Below are positions 1-6,655 of a DNA stretch of 7,693 bases, piece by piece (within the stretch, counting starts at the first letter, position 1; every line of letters starts with the position of its first letter). The stretch is from an uncultured Dysgonomonas sp. GTDB lineage: Bacteria; Bacteroidota; Bacteroidia; Bacteroidales; Dysgonomonadaceae. Both the position numbers and the translations under genes were made by a program. Below the pieces are notes generated by a model. The model searched no databases and had not been told where the DNA came from. It was given only the letters and a program-made list of their open reading frames with translations. Location of the stretch: positions 1 through 7,693 of the forward strand of contig CALNCC010000125.1 in the NCBI GenBank assembly GCA_937875275.1, given 5' to 3'.

Positions 1-19
1 AACGGTTAAGGATACTGAG

Positions 20-51
20 AAAATCTGATAGCGAAATCTGTCAGGTTTTTT
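20..51. terminator. Hairpin with T run, candidate bidirectional terminator
   Basis: A 7-bp stem (CTGATAG at 25-31 with CTGTCAG at 38-44, one G-T wobble) encloses a 6-base loop. It can be extended outward by a further wobble and four A-T pairs. On the plus strand it is followed by six T's (46-51), the classical intrinsic form, so it could end a plus-strand gene lying left of the window. On the minus strand the stem is followed by the weaker tract ATTTTCTC and begins only a few bases past the stop codon of the membrane protein gene (TAA at 55-57). It could therefore serve both directions. The structure was found by eye and no folding energy was computed. Confidence 0.5.
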
Positions 52-54
52 ATG

Positions 55-549
55 TTAAAAATAAGTCCAATTATAGAATATAATATCTATAAGGAAATAA
101 ATACCTACCCCTACCCCCAATAATACTACTACATTATGATTTTTAATATTATCAATATATTTCTTCTGATTGAAAAATAGATATAGAAATAATCCGATAG
201 GGAATAGTGCGAGATATAATAATTTTTGAATATGCCAATAACTATCCAAAATTTCGAGAATCATTAGATTGATAGAACAAAGCATTATAAGTATTCCTGA
301 GAATCTATATAATGATCCTCTAATATTTCTGTTTGTGAATAGAGCATAAGCTGAAGCTATTAGAAAAATGCCTAAGATTAATTCAACGACTAATGTCGTC
401 ATTGGCTGCATATAAAGCCATAAAGCACTTGTAAAATGGTAGGCATAGATAAAATATATAGCCCAATATATCATAAAGCCTCCAATAAGCAATAACAAAA
501 TGCTTATTAATAATTCTAAAACATTAATTTCTTTTTTGAATATTTTCAT
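55..549 (-). CDS. Small polytopic membrane protein of unknown function
   Basis: This 164-residue protein is not one I recognise. It is almost entirely hydrophobic, with five likely transmembrane helices at about residues 10-35, 50-71, 82-101, 108-127 and 139-158. They are joined by short polar loops containing basic clusters (TNRNIRG near 72-78, NQKKYIDNIKNH near 127-138). It has a charged lysine-rich N-terminus (MKIFKKE) and no cleavable signal, so it should sit in the inner membrane. No catalytic motif, transporter signature or conserved acidic or histidine pattern stands out. The ATG at 547-549 is the only start preceding the first helix, and a perfect TAnnTTTG box lies about 20 bases upstream. 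The gene is divergent from the lipoprotein gene at 833 and strongly AT-rich (about 27% G+C in one sampled line). It is probably real, given its length, promoter and consistent membrane topology. Its function cannot be inferred. Confidence 0.75.
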   Translation of the reverse strand: MKIFKKEINVLELLISILLLLIGGFMIYWAIYFIYAYHFTSALWLYMQPMTTLVVELILGIFLIASAYALFTNRNIRGSLYRFSGILIMLCSINLMILEILDSYWHIQKLLYLALFPIGLFLYLFFNQKKYIDNIKNHNVVVLLGVGVGIYFLIDIIFYNWTYF

Positions 550-568
550 AAAGCAATACTTCGATAAA

Positions 569-576
569 CAAATGTA
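569..576 (-). promoter_or_regulatory. Candidate -7 box (TACATTTG) for the membrane protein gene
   Basis: Read on the minus strand, these bases are TACATTTG, a perfect match to the Bacteroidota -7 consensus TAnnTTTG. The box lies 19 bases upstream of the ATG at 549, which implies a very short leader of roughly 15 bases. No good -33 TTG element sits at the usual spacing (a TTG at 591-593 is only 14 bases away), so support comes from the -7 box and its position alone. Confidence 0.4.
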
Positions 577-635
577 CTAATATGGCTTAGCAATCCACTC
601 TCTCAACTCATAAATCAGAGAGATAATCTGGTTTT

Positions 636-643
636 TAACTTTG
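636..643 (+). promoter_or_regulatory. Possible distal -7 box (TAACTTTG) upstream of the lipoprotein gene
   Basis: TAACTTTG on the plus strand matches the -7 consensus TAnnTTTG exactly. It lies about 190 bases before the preferred lipoprotein start at 833, which would give a long leader, and no TTG is seen about 20 bases upstream. In AT-rich intergenic DNA a chance match is plausible. It is recorded as an alternative to the closer box at 746-753. Confidence 0.2.
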
Positions 644-722
644 TTGCTGTATCTTACTTACATAATCGATATAAATCATAATGAATGTTTTGTATATAGA
701 TAAATAAATAAGTACTGATACA

Positions 723-753
723 TGTGATTTACGATAGGAATAAATTATATTTA
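723..753 (+). promoter_or_regulatory. Candidate promoter of the lipoprotein gene
   Basis: TATATTTA at 746-753 matches the Bacteroidota -7 box TAnnTTTG at all but the last base. TGTG at 723-726, 19 bases upstream, is one mismatch from a TTTG-type -33 element at the usual spacing. Transcription would start near 757-760 and give a leader of about 75 bases to the ATG at 833. That would place the alternative ATG at 776 very close to the 5' end. Confidence 0.3.
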
Positions 754-832
754 CTCAAAAACAATTTCCCATATTATGGATATTTCGGATTTTCATACTC
801 TATACAATATAAATGTAAACAGAAGAATGATT

Positions 833-1972
833 ATGAAAAACATATATTTATTTATACTTATTGGATGCGCTACGTTGATCGGTTGCGAAAAAAAGGATGA
901 TAGGCTCTCAGATTCTTATATTGTTAAAAAAGAGAAGAAGGATTCCGGATACTACTCATTCAGATTGGTTGATGCCGAGAAAGAAAAGAAAAGTCGTCCT
1001 TCTTTAGACGAGCTGATCCAGTGGTTGGATAGTGATTACGAAGTGGAAGATACGATGAAGGCATATTTTATTGGATATAACAAATTGATGTATGCGATAG
1101 CTGTATATCGCAACGACGCCATTCCGTTGCTTATAAAATATATAGATACAGCGTCAAATATAGAAAGTAAGTATGCAGCATGCTATACATTGCATCTGAT
1201 AGGAATTGATGGTCTGGTTATGGCGAGAACTTATGAAGAGTTTAATAATGGTGCTGCTCGGAAAGCCCTGTTGGGCCTACTGAAAAAAGAAGAGTTGCGG
1301 GAACTTGTTATGTTATTATTAATAAGAGACCCGTGGTTGTCGGATGTTTCGCAGTTGATGGAGTTATTGCCCCAATTGCCGGACAATTATTGGATGATAA
1401 GCAATGGGCTGTTAAGATATCCTCTGAAAGATATACCATTCAACTTTAAAGTTCCTCTTAGATATCAGGAATATAAGATATTCATTGAACAGGGTGCTAC
1501 AATTGCTGAGAATAAATTGTATGGCTGTGCGATTGATTCATTGCAGTGCAAATATGATGATATAATTGTTGACGACGTGTTACTGAACGACTATAAGTTT
1601 TCTTTTATAATACCTCCATCCTTGTTAATACCCGATGCCGATGATATGTATACGTATTTTAATGAAAGAAATTATATATCCCATAATGTGGATGCAATAG
1701 TGTTTTTAGAGAGTTTTTTACACTTGATGGTAGATTATAGTTTTATAGGAAATAACTATTCTTATAGTATTGTTGACAATAAACTTTATTTGATTTCGCC
1801 GGAAACACAAAGGGAACTTTGGTTGAAGTGGTGGAATAGGCAAGAAGATAATTATAAGAAATATCTTGACAACATGCATAGGCAAAAAGATCTTTTACCT
1901 ATAGATCATGAGAGGGCAGAATACAATGAACCCCGCCAACCTTGGGAATATAGATGGCGGGGCACAGAATAA
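833..1972 (+). CDS. Probable surface-exposed lipoprotein of unknown function, HEAT-like region
   Basis: Starting at the ATG at 833, the protein has 379 residues. An in-frame ATG at 776 would add 19 residues (MDISDFHTLY and on) ahead of the signal peptide, which argues against it; 827 is also possible. From 833 the N-terminus is a textbook lipoprotein signal: MKN, a hydrophobic core, then LIGC with the lipidated Cys at residue 18. The mature sequence continues EKKDDR, a Lys/Asp-rich stretch like the lipoprotein export signals that place Bacteroidota lipoproteins on the outer face of the outer membrane. Residues about 80-180 are helical, with a repeat-like segment (IPLLIKYIDT, then KYAACYTLHLIGIDG) suggesting HEAT/Armadillo-type helices. 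The C-terminal region has a tryptophan-rich LWLKWWNRQ segment (about 329-337) and a charged tail. No catalytic motif is visible. The gene is AT-rich with many ATA codons and converges with the rhamnosidase, stops only 15 bases apart. The lipoprotein call is firm; the HEAT assignment is tentative. Confidence 0.8.
   Translation: MKNIYLFILIGCATLIGCEKKDDRLSDSYIVKKEKKDSGYYSFRLVDAEKEKKSRPSLDELIQWLDSDYEVEDTMKAYFIGYNKLMYAIAVYRNDAIPLLIKYIDTASNIESKYAACYTLHLIGIDGLVMARTYEEFNNGAARKALLGLLKKEELRELVMLLLIRDPWLSDVSQLMELLPQLPDNYWMISNGLLRYPLKDIPFNFKVPLRYQEYKIFIEQGATIAENKLYGCAIDSLQCKYDDIIVDDVLLNDYKFSFIIPPSLLIPDADDMYTYFNERNYISHNVDAIVFLESFLHLMVDYSFIGNNYSYSIVDNKLYLISPETQRELWLKWWNRQEDNYKKYLDNMHRQKDLLPIDHERAEYNEPRQPWEYRWRGTE
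1931..1962. repeat. GC-rich 8-bp inverted repeat at the end of the lipoprotein gene
   Basis: CCCCGCCA (1931-1938) and TGGCGGGG (1955-1962) are perfect reverse complements with a 16-base spacer. They lie inside the last codons of the lipoprotein gene, ending 8 bases before its stop codon. This is strikingly GC-rich for a local background of about one-third G+C. No T run follows on either strand, so it is not a canonical intrinsic terminator. It may act as a transcript-end stabiliser or pause site for one or both convergent genes. Confidence 0.45.
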
Positions 1973-1981
1973 TATATCTAA

Positions 1982-2008
1982 CTGAATTTATTTTGCTTTC
2001 AAATTCAG
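1982..2008. repeat. 8-bp inverted repeat over the rhamnosidase stop codon
   Basis: CTGAATTT (1982-1989) and AAATTCAG (2001-2008) are perfect reverse complements around an 11-base spacer, and the rhamnosidase stop codon lies at 1988-1990. Read on the minus strand, the stem runs into an AT-rich stretch (TTAGATATATTATT) but not an uninterrupted T run. With the GC-rich repeat at 1931-1962 it fills the tail-to-tail junction and is a plausible, non-canonical 3'-end signal for the rhamnosidase transcript. Confidence 0.35.
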
Positions 2009-4591
2009 AACATGCGTTCCAGCTTTAAGTTCCATCGTTTTGGCATCCTTAATCATGTCGGGCAAATAGAGTGTTGCTGTCGTGTTGGCAGGAACGGTAA
2101 CTGTATAAGTTATATTCTTTTTCTTCCTGTCCCACTTAGAAACGATTTCGCCGTATTGAGATTCATATTTCGATTCGAACTGATTGAGCCCTGTTGCGAA
2201 ATATGGTCGTAAAACAATGTGTTTGAATCCAGGTTGAGCTTCGTCGGGGTAGATTCCTCCCAATCCACGGAAGAACCAGCCGCCAACAGCACCAAACATC
2301 ATATGATTGTCCGAAATATCTCTCTTCGCTTCCAAGTCCCAGTTTTCGAGTAGGGTAGTAGCTCCGTTCGCAACCCACCATCCCCACGACGGATATTTGT
2401 CTTGGATAGATACTTTATAGGCTGTTTCGGCATGTCCGTTTTCGCTCAGTGCATAAAGAAGTGCTTTTGCGCCATGTACACCCACATCGAGATGGAAGCC
2501 GTTAGCTTCTACTTTCTTGGCAAGATTGTCTGCCACTGTTTGACGCATATCATCGGTAACAACGTTCCACATCAGAGGCATACTCTGTTCTGTTTGCGTT
2601 CCGTTTGCGTACATTCCTGTTTCTTTGTTCAGATATTTATCGTTGATGGCGTTTCGTATTTTTTCTGCCAAAGCCGAATAGTGTCTGTAATCATCTTGTT
2701 TGTTAAACAATTTGGCAGCATCGGCAAGAATTTTGGTGTCTACATAATAGTAGATTGAAGACATCAGTTCTTTTGTCGAACCCGATTTTACAGGAACCCA
2801 GTCGCCTCGTCCCCACGATGTCAATCCATTAGGACTATGATAATCGATATAATTCACATAGCGTCTGATGTTGTCGTAGCAGTCGGCAAGAAGCTTGCTG
2901 TCGCCATAGAACAGATATATATTCCAAGGGATGATGGCAATTGTACTTGTCCAGTCCACACCATTGTCGGTGCCATATCCCCATCCCCCTGTCGGGATAA
3001 TGTCGGGAAGCACACCGTTTGGTTGTTGCTCGTCGCGATGATCGGCAAGCCATTTTTCATATATTGTGATACCGTCAAAATTGTATAACCCGGTTTCTAC
3101 GGCAAGATGCCCGTCGCCCGTCCATCCGTTTTTTTCACGTTGTGGACAGTCGGTCGGATATCCCATCAAGTTGGATAGATAAGCATTGTTTGTTGCCCAC
3201 CATATTTTGTCGATTATCTGATTCGATGATTTTATAGAACCTACGGCTTTCACATCGCTGTGCATGAAATATCCTGTCAGATTGTTTATGTCTAAGGCAA
3301 TCGGTTGTGAAGTTGTTACCTGTACATATCGGAATCCTTTGTAGTTAAACTTCGGCATAAATTCCTCTTCGCCTTTTCCGCCAAGCGTATAAATATCTAC
3401 TTGGAAAGGGTCTGTATTGTCTATTGGACGATGATATACATCTATGTTCGACATATCCACATATCCGTTTTCATACAAACGTTCAGTATGCTTTAGTTTC
3501 AATGTAGTTCCGGCTTCGCCTTTAACTTTAAATTTGGTTACTCCCGAAATATTACGTCCAAGATCATATATGTATGTTGAATCGTCGAGTTGCTTGAAAC
3601 TGATTGGTTTTATTTCGTCTACATTTCTGATAGGTACTACTTGTTGGGCAGTTACGTTTTGCGAAGGCGCTCCTCTGTATCCTACGCCATGCCACTTCGA
3701 GTCATCAAAATCAGAAGTATTCCATCCCGCTTGTTCCAGTCTGTTGTCGTAATGTTCGGCTGTGTATATACTGTTGAATATGAGAGAACCCGACGATGTT
3801 CTCCAATCTCTTTCAGACGAAACGATTTCTACGCTTCCATCTGTATAAGTGATGCGTAGGTCGAAACAGAATGCAGGTCGGTTGCGCCAAGGTGCATTGT
3901 GGAAATTCCATACCCCTATCGATTGGTGGTTGTACCATCCGTTGCCGAGAAGGACACCGATTGCATTTTTCCCCGATTTCATGTTGTCCGTTACGTCATA
4001 CGTTACATAGTAGTTTCGTCTGTCGAAGCGGCTATAAAGCGGATCGAGTCTGTGGTTACCTATCTTTTCGCCATTGATGTATAGTTCATACAATCCTGCA
4101 ACGGCAATATATGCCCGCGCCGATTTAATTGCTTTGCTCGAATCGAATGTTTTGCGGAAGTATGGAGCTTCTTTATGGTCTATGCTTCTGCCGTCTCCTA
4201 TCCATGCTCCTTTCCAGTTGCCGATATTCATCATACCGGTTTCGAAAGTAGCAGAGGGCGATTCGTAGATCTTGCCGTTCTCATCCCACACACGCACTTT
4301 CCATGTATATTGGGTAAACGGTTGTAACTCCTTTCCTGCATAGGAAATTAATCGGCTGTCGGAATTAGTTTTTCCACTATCCCAAACCGATGCTTTGTCA
4401 GAGTTGATAACTATTTGATATGCCGATTGTTTACCATCGACAACATCGTTCGAAAATCTCCATGAAAGACGTGGTTCGGAACTGTCTATACCGATGGGAT
4501 TGATGAGGTGCTCGCACTTCAGGTCGGCTACTTGTGCAAAGACAGTAAGCGACACGAAGAACAATGCAATGTTCAAGGTCAGTTTCTTCAT
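1988..4591 (-). CDS. Secreted GH78 family alpha-L-rhamnosidase
   Basis: This 867-residue glycoside hydrolase is predicted to release terminal alpha-L-rhamnose from plant or microbial glycans by an inverting mechanism. Residues 1-20 are a signal peptide (KK, hydrophobic core, FAQ cleavage site). There is no lipobox Cys, so the enzyme is probably periplasmic or secreted. The mature N-terminus carries the family opening NPIGIDSSEPRLSW (about 31-44) in a fibronectin-like domain. Beta-sandwich domains follow at about 125-440, then the (alpha/alpha)6 catalytic barrel at about 450-785 and a C-terminal beta domain. The hallmark DCPQREKNGWTGD (481-493) supplies D481, E486 and D493 with the spacing of the catalytic-site acids in characterised GH78 enzymes. 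E749 in TTLLENWD fits the second catalytic Glu. Length is normal for the family and no lesion is seen. It lies 69 bases behind the TonB-dependent receptor but has its own candidate promoter. No SusC/SusD pair or sugar regulator is in view, so its substrate is unknown. Confidence 0.93.
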   Translation of the reverse strand: MKKLTLNIALFFVSLTVFAQVADLKCEHLINPIGIDSSEPRLSWRFSNDVVDGKQSAYQIVINSDKASVWDSGKTNSDSRLISYAGKELQPFTQYTWKVRVWDENGKIYESPSATFETGMMNIGNWKGAWIGDGRSIDHKEAPYFRKTFDSSKAIKSARAYIAVAGLYELYINGEKIGNHRLDPLYSRFDRRNYYVTYDVTDNMKSGKNAIGVLLGNGWYNHQSIGVWNFHNAPWRNRPAFCFDLRITYTDGSVEIVSSERDWRTSSGSLIFNSIYTAEHYDNRLEQAGWNTSDFDDSKWHGVGYRGAPSQNVTAQQVVPIRNVDEIKPISFKQLDDSTYIYDLGRNISGVTKFKVKGEAGTTLKLKHTERLYENGYVDMSNIDVYHRPIDNTDPFQVDIYTLGGKGEEEFMPKFNYKGFRYVQVTTSQPIALDINNLTGYFMHSDVKAVGSIKSSNQIIDKIWWATNNAYLSNLMGYPTDCPQREKNGWTGDGHLAVETGLYNFDGITIYEKWLADHRDEQQPNGVLPDIIPTGGWGYGTDNGVDWTSTIAIIPWNIYLFYGDSKLLADCYDNIRRYVNYIDYHSPNGLTSWGRGDWVPVKSGSTKELMSSIYYYVDTKILADAAKLFNKQDDYRHYSALAEKIRNAINDKYLNKETGMYANGTQTEQSMPLMWNVVTDDMRQTVADNLAKKVEANGFHLDVGVHGAKALLYALSENGHAETAYKVSIQDKYPSWGWWVANGATTLLENWDLEAKRDISDNHMMFGAVGGWFFRGLGGIYPDEAQPGFKHIVLRPYFATGLNQFESKYESQYGEIVSKWDRKKKNITYTVTVPANTTATLYLPDMIKDAKTMELKAGTHVLNLKAK

Positions 4592-4592
4592 G

Positions 4593-4632
4593 ATATATTT
4601 GTTAACTAAAAATGATTAAGCTACAAATATAT
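4593..4632. repeat. 10-bp inverted repeat between the rhamnosidase start and its -7 box
   Basis: ATATATTTGT (4593-4602) and ACAAATATAT (4623-4632) are perfect reverse complements separated by 20 bases. On the minus strand, the distal arm contains the candidate -7 box of the rhamnosidase and the proximal arm ends one base before its ATG. A transcript reading through from the receptor gene would contain both arms and could fold over the ribosome-binding region. A transcript started at the -7 box would lack the first arm. It could also be a DNA-level operator. The stem has a single G-C pair, so its stability is modest. Confidence 0.4.
4624..4631 (-). promoter_or_regulatory. Candidate -7 box (TATATTTG) for the rhamnosidase gene
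   Basis: The minus-strand reading is TATATTTG, a perfect TAnnTTTG match placed 32 bases before the rhamnosidase ATG, giving a leader of roughly 25 bases. At the usual 19-base distance upstream only TTAG is found, one mismatch from a TTTG-type -33 element. The box lies in the 69-base gap behind the receptor gene, where no convincing terminator was seen. Separate initiation and some read-through are therefore both possible. Confidence 0.45.
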
Positions 4633-4660
4633 TGATTCTGTCTCAATTAACTAAATCTAA

Positions 4661-6649
4661 TTACCATTTTGGCGTAATTCCTATGAATAATCCGAAATTT
4701 CGCCCTGCCATCGGGCGTGAAAGCACAGATACGTATTCTTCATCGAAGAGATTGTTGACTGTCGCTCTCAGTGAAAGGTCTCCCCATCGGTTAGGGAATG
4801 CCCTCTCTAACGATATGTCATTCATATAATAAGGTGGAATGCGGCTTAGGTCGCTCGCGTCATTGTCAGAGGAGGTAAACCGTTCGCTGTAATAACTGAA
4901 TTTGTGGGTAAGCAAAAAACCATTCCATGCTATTTTTCCGGTTAGTGTTGCCGAATATTTAGGTACATATACAAGTTGTTTGCCGACCGATTCGTCATAC
5001 CGATTTATCTTTTCGCCTTTGTTGATCGAGTTGGTTTCTCCCCAACTGGCATCTATATACAGTTTCCATTTCTTGCCGAGATCTACAAACAATTTCCCTT
5101 TAGCTTCGTAGCCGTAGCTGTGTACACGTTTCACGTTCTTGGGCGACCAATATCCTCTTACGTTTGGTGTCCATAGAATCCAATCGTCTATCTGTGAATT
5201 GAAGTAAGACAGCTCGCCGGTAACAGAAAACCGTTCTTTCTTGATACCAAATTCGGTGCCTACATCGTACGTAAATCCTTTTTCGGCTTTCAGGCTGTCA
5301 TTCCCACCCGGTATAAAATAAAGATCGTTGAGGGTAGGGTATCTGTAATTTTTGGAAACAGAACTTTTGAGCAATACATCACAATCGGGGATCAACAGAT
5401 AATCGACAAAGAGAGATGGTATGACAGGCGTAGTATTATTACCGTACGTTTCGAACCGAAAATCGGAAGCTAAGCCGAGCCTCTTTGTTACATTATATTT
5501 TGCCGACAAGAGGTGTGATGACTCGAATCGAGATTGATCATACCCCGACGATTTCAGTTTGTCCATGCTCTCTACGCTGTGCATATTCAGATTTGTTTTT
5601 GTGCTGAGCATCAGCTTTGGTGTCGCAAACCAATCGAAATTGAATTGCCCGTATCCTGTGTTGACCTTGCTGTTTGTGTCTATCATCTTTATCAGGTTCT
5701 CGATATTTATATCAGCCCAATAAAAATAGTCCATGCCGGAATGTGTATATCCTGCGGTAGCAGACATTCTTGTCTTTTCGGCATAAGTATTCCAGCCTGC
5801 CGTGAGGCGCAAGGTTTGTTCATCTTGTTCGTTGCGCGAACGACTGCTTGCCTCACTAACCGTAAGCATGGGCAGCCCTCTTTTCGAATCGAAAAACCAT
5901 CCTGCAAAGTTGAACTTATTGTTGCCGGTGCCTTCGTAGTACAATTCTTGCATCAGGTGCAGGTCTTTGTAGTCTCCGTTCTTGTTGCGGCTAATGATCC
6001 AATTCCCGTTTTCGTCGCGACCGTTGTCGTAATTCGTGTATTTGAAATCGTTGTCTGACGAGGTGTAGTATGCTCTGGTAACCGATTGCAGACGGTCGGA
6101 TATGTTGACGTGCAGTTTCAGAAATTCATCGAATGTATTGTAACTGCTAATGCCTTGAACGAAGCTGAGCCCCAAAGGGGAAGTGTCGTCGACAGGTTTG
6201 GTGTCGAGCGTAATTGCTCCGCCAAATCCTCCTCCGGCGATACCTACCGAACCCGATCCGTGATAGATATTGGCATTGTCGATAAAAAAAGATGGAATAA
6301 GAGAAAAATCCACCATGCCTAACATTGGTGAATTTATCTTCATTCCGTTCCAAGTAACTTGGGTGTGTGATGGAGCAGTTCCGCGAAATGATGCGGTAGC
6401 CAAAGAACCTCGTCCATACGATTTGATGTATATAGACGTATTTTGAGCTATCACATCGGCTAACGAATTAGCGATGCTTTCGCGAAGCACTGTCGAATCT
6501 AAAGAGGTCTTGACAACCCCGATGTCAGGCAATTTTCGACGAGCGACGACTGTTATTTCTTCTAACTCGTAAGACTTCTCTTGAGCCGATATTGAGCTTG
6601 ATATAGCAATGAATAACAGGCTACATAATAAAAGCTTGAGCTGTCTCAT
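4661..6649 (-). CDS. btuB: TonB-dependent outer-membrane receptor, BtuB-like (probable cobalamin)
   Basis: This 662-residue protein forms an outer-membrane beta-barrel that takes up a scarce ligand using TonB/ExbBD energy. The layout is: signal peptide at 1-22 ending in SAQ, TonB-box-like ELEEITVVAR (28-37), plug domain at about 45-150 with the conserved SFRGTAPSHTQVTWNG region (87-102), and a barrel from about 160 to the C-terminus. It closes with the family motifs VNNLFDEEYV and GRNFGLFIGITPKW, with a terminal Trp. There is no carboxypeptidase-like N-terminal extension, and it is far shorter than SusC-type glycan receptors, which argues against sugar import. The plug sequence and size resemble the BtuB-type receptors of Bacteroides. 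The preceding gene, 6 bases upstream in transcription order, encodes a propeller lipoprotein like BtuG, as in those loci. The cobalamin assignment is therefore an inference from sequence and context; a haem or siderophore receptor remains possible. No riboswitch is in the window to settle it. The receptor call itself is secure. Confidence 0.9.
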   Translation of the reverse strand: MRQLKLLLCSLLFIAISSSISAQEKSYELEEITVVARRKLPDIGVVKTSLDSTVLRESIANSLADVIAQNTSIYIKSYGRGSLATASFRGTAPSHTQVTWNGMKINSPMLGMVDFSLIPSFFIDNANIYHGSGSVGIAGGGFGGAITLDTKPVDDTSPLGLSFVQGISSYNTFDEFLKLHVNISDRLQSVTRAYYTSSDNDFKYTNYDNGRDENGNWIISRNKNGDYKDLHLMQELYYEGTGNNKFNFAGWFFDSKRGLPMLTVSEASSRSRNEQDEQTLRLTAGWNTYAEKTRMSATAGYTHSGMDYFYWADINIENLIKMIDTNSKVNTGYGQFNFDWFATPKLMLSTKTNLNMHSVESMDKLKSSGYDQSRFESSHLLSAKYNVTKRLGLASDFRFETYGNNTTPVIPSLFVDYLLIPDCDVLLKSSVSKNYRYPTLNDLYFIPGGNDSLKAEKGFTYDVGTEFGIKKERFSVTGELSYFNSQIDDWILWTPNVRGYWSPKNVKRVHSYGYEAKGKLFVDLGKKWKLYIDASWGETNSINKGEKINRYDESVGKQLVYVPKYSATLTGKIAWNGFLLTHKFSYYSERFTSSDNDASDLSRIPPYYMNDISLERAFPNRWGDLSLRATVNNLFDEEYVSVLSRPMAGRNFGLFIGITPKW

Positions 6650-6655
6650 TTGATA

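Noticed and set aside
599..623. Inverted repeat TCTCTC/GAGAGA in the divergent gap
   Set aside because: It has only 6 bp of simple sequence with a 13-base spacer. The nearest T run is 8 bases past the stem and no gene ends there, so chance is likely.
776..832. Upstream ATG at 776 as the lipoprotein start
   Set aside because: It would put 19 mostly polar residues ahead of a complete lipoprotein signal peptide that begins naturally at the ATG at 833.
2402..2758. A 118-codon open frame on the plus strand opposite the rhamnosidase
   Set aside because: It is antisense to the conserved catalytic domain and its composition is typical of reverse-strand shadow frames, with many Cys and Phe.
4592..4660. 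Cobalamin riboswitch between the receptor and the rhamnosidase
   Set aside because: The gap is only 69 bases, too short for the aptamer, and no B12-box-like conserved core was seen. Any riboswitch would be expected upstream of the propeller gene, outside the window.
5534..6058. A 174-codon open frame on the plus strand opposite the receptor gene
   Set aside because: It lies wholly antisense to a clear TonB-dependent receptor, its translation is Cys/Val-rich with no domain-like pattern, and no promoter or start signal was seen. It is a coding shadow.
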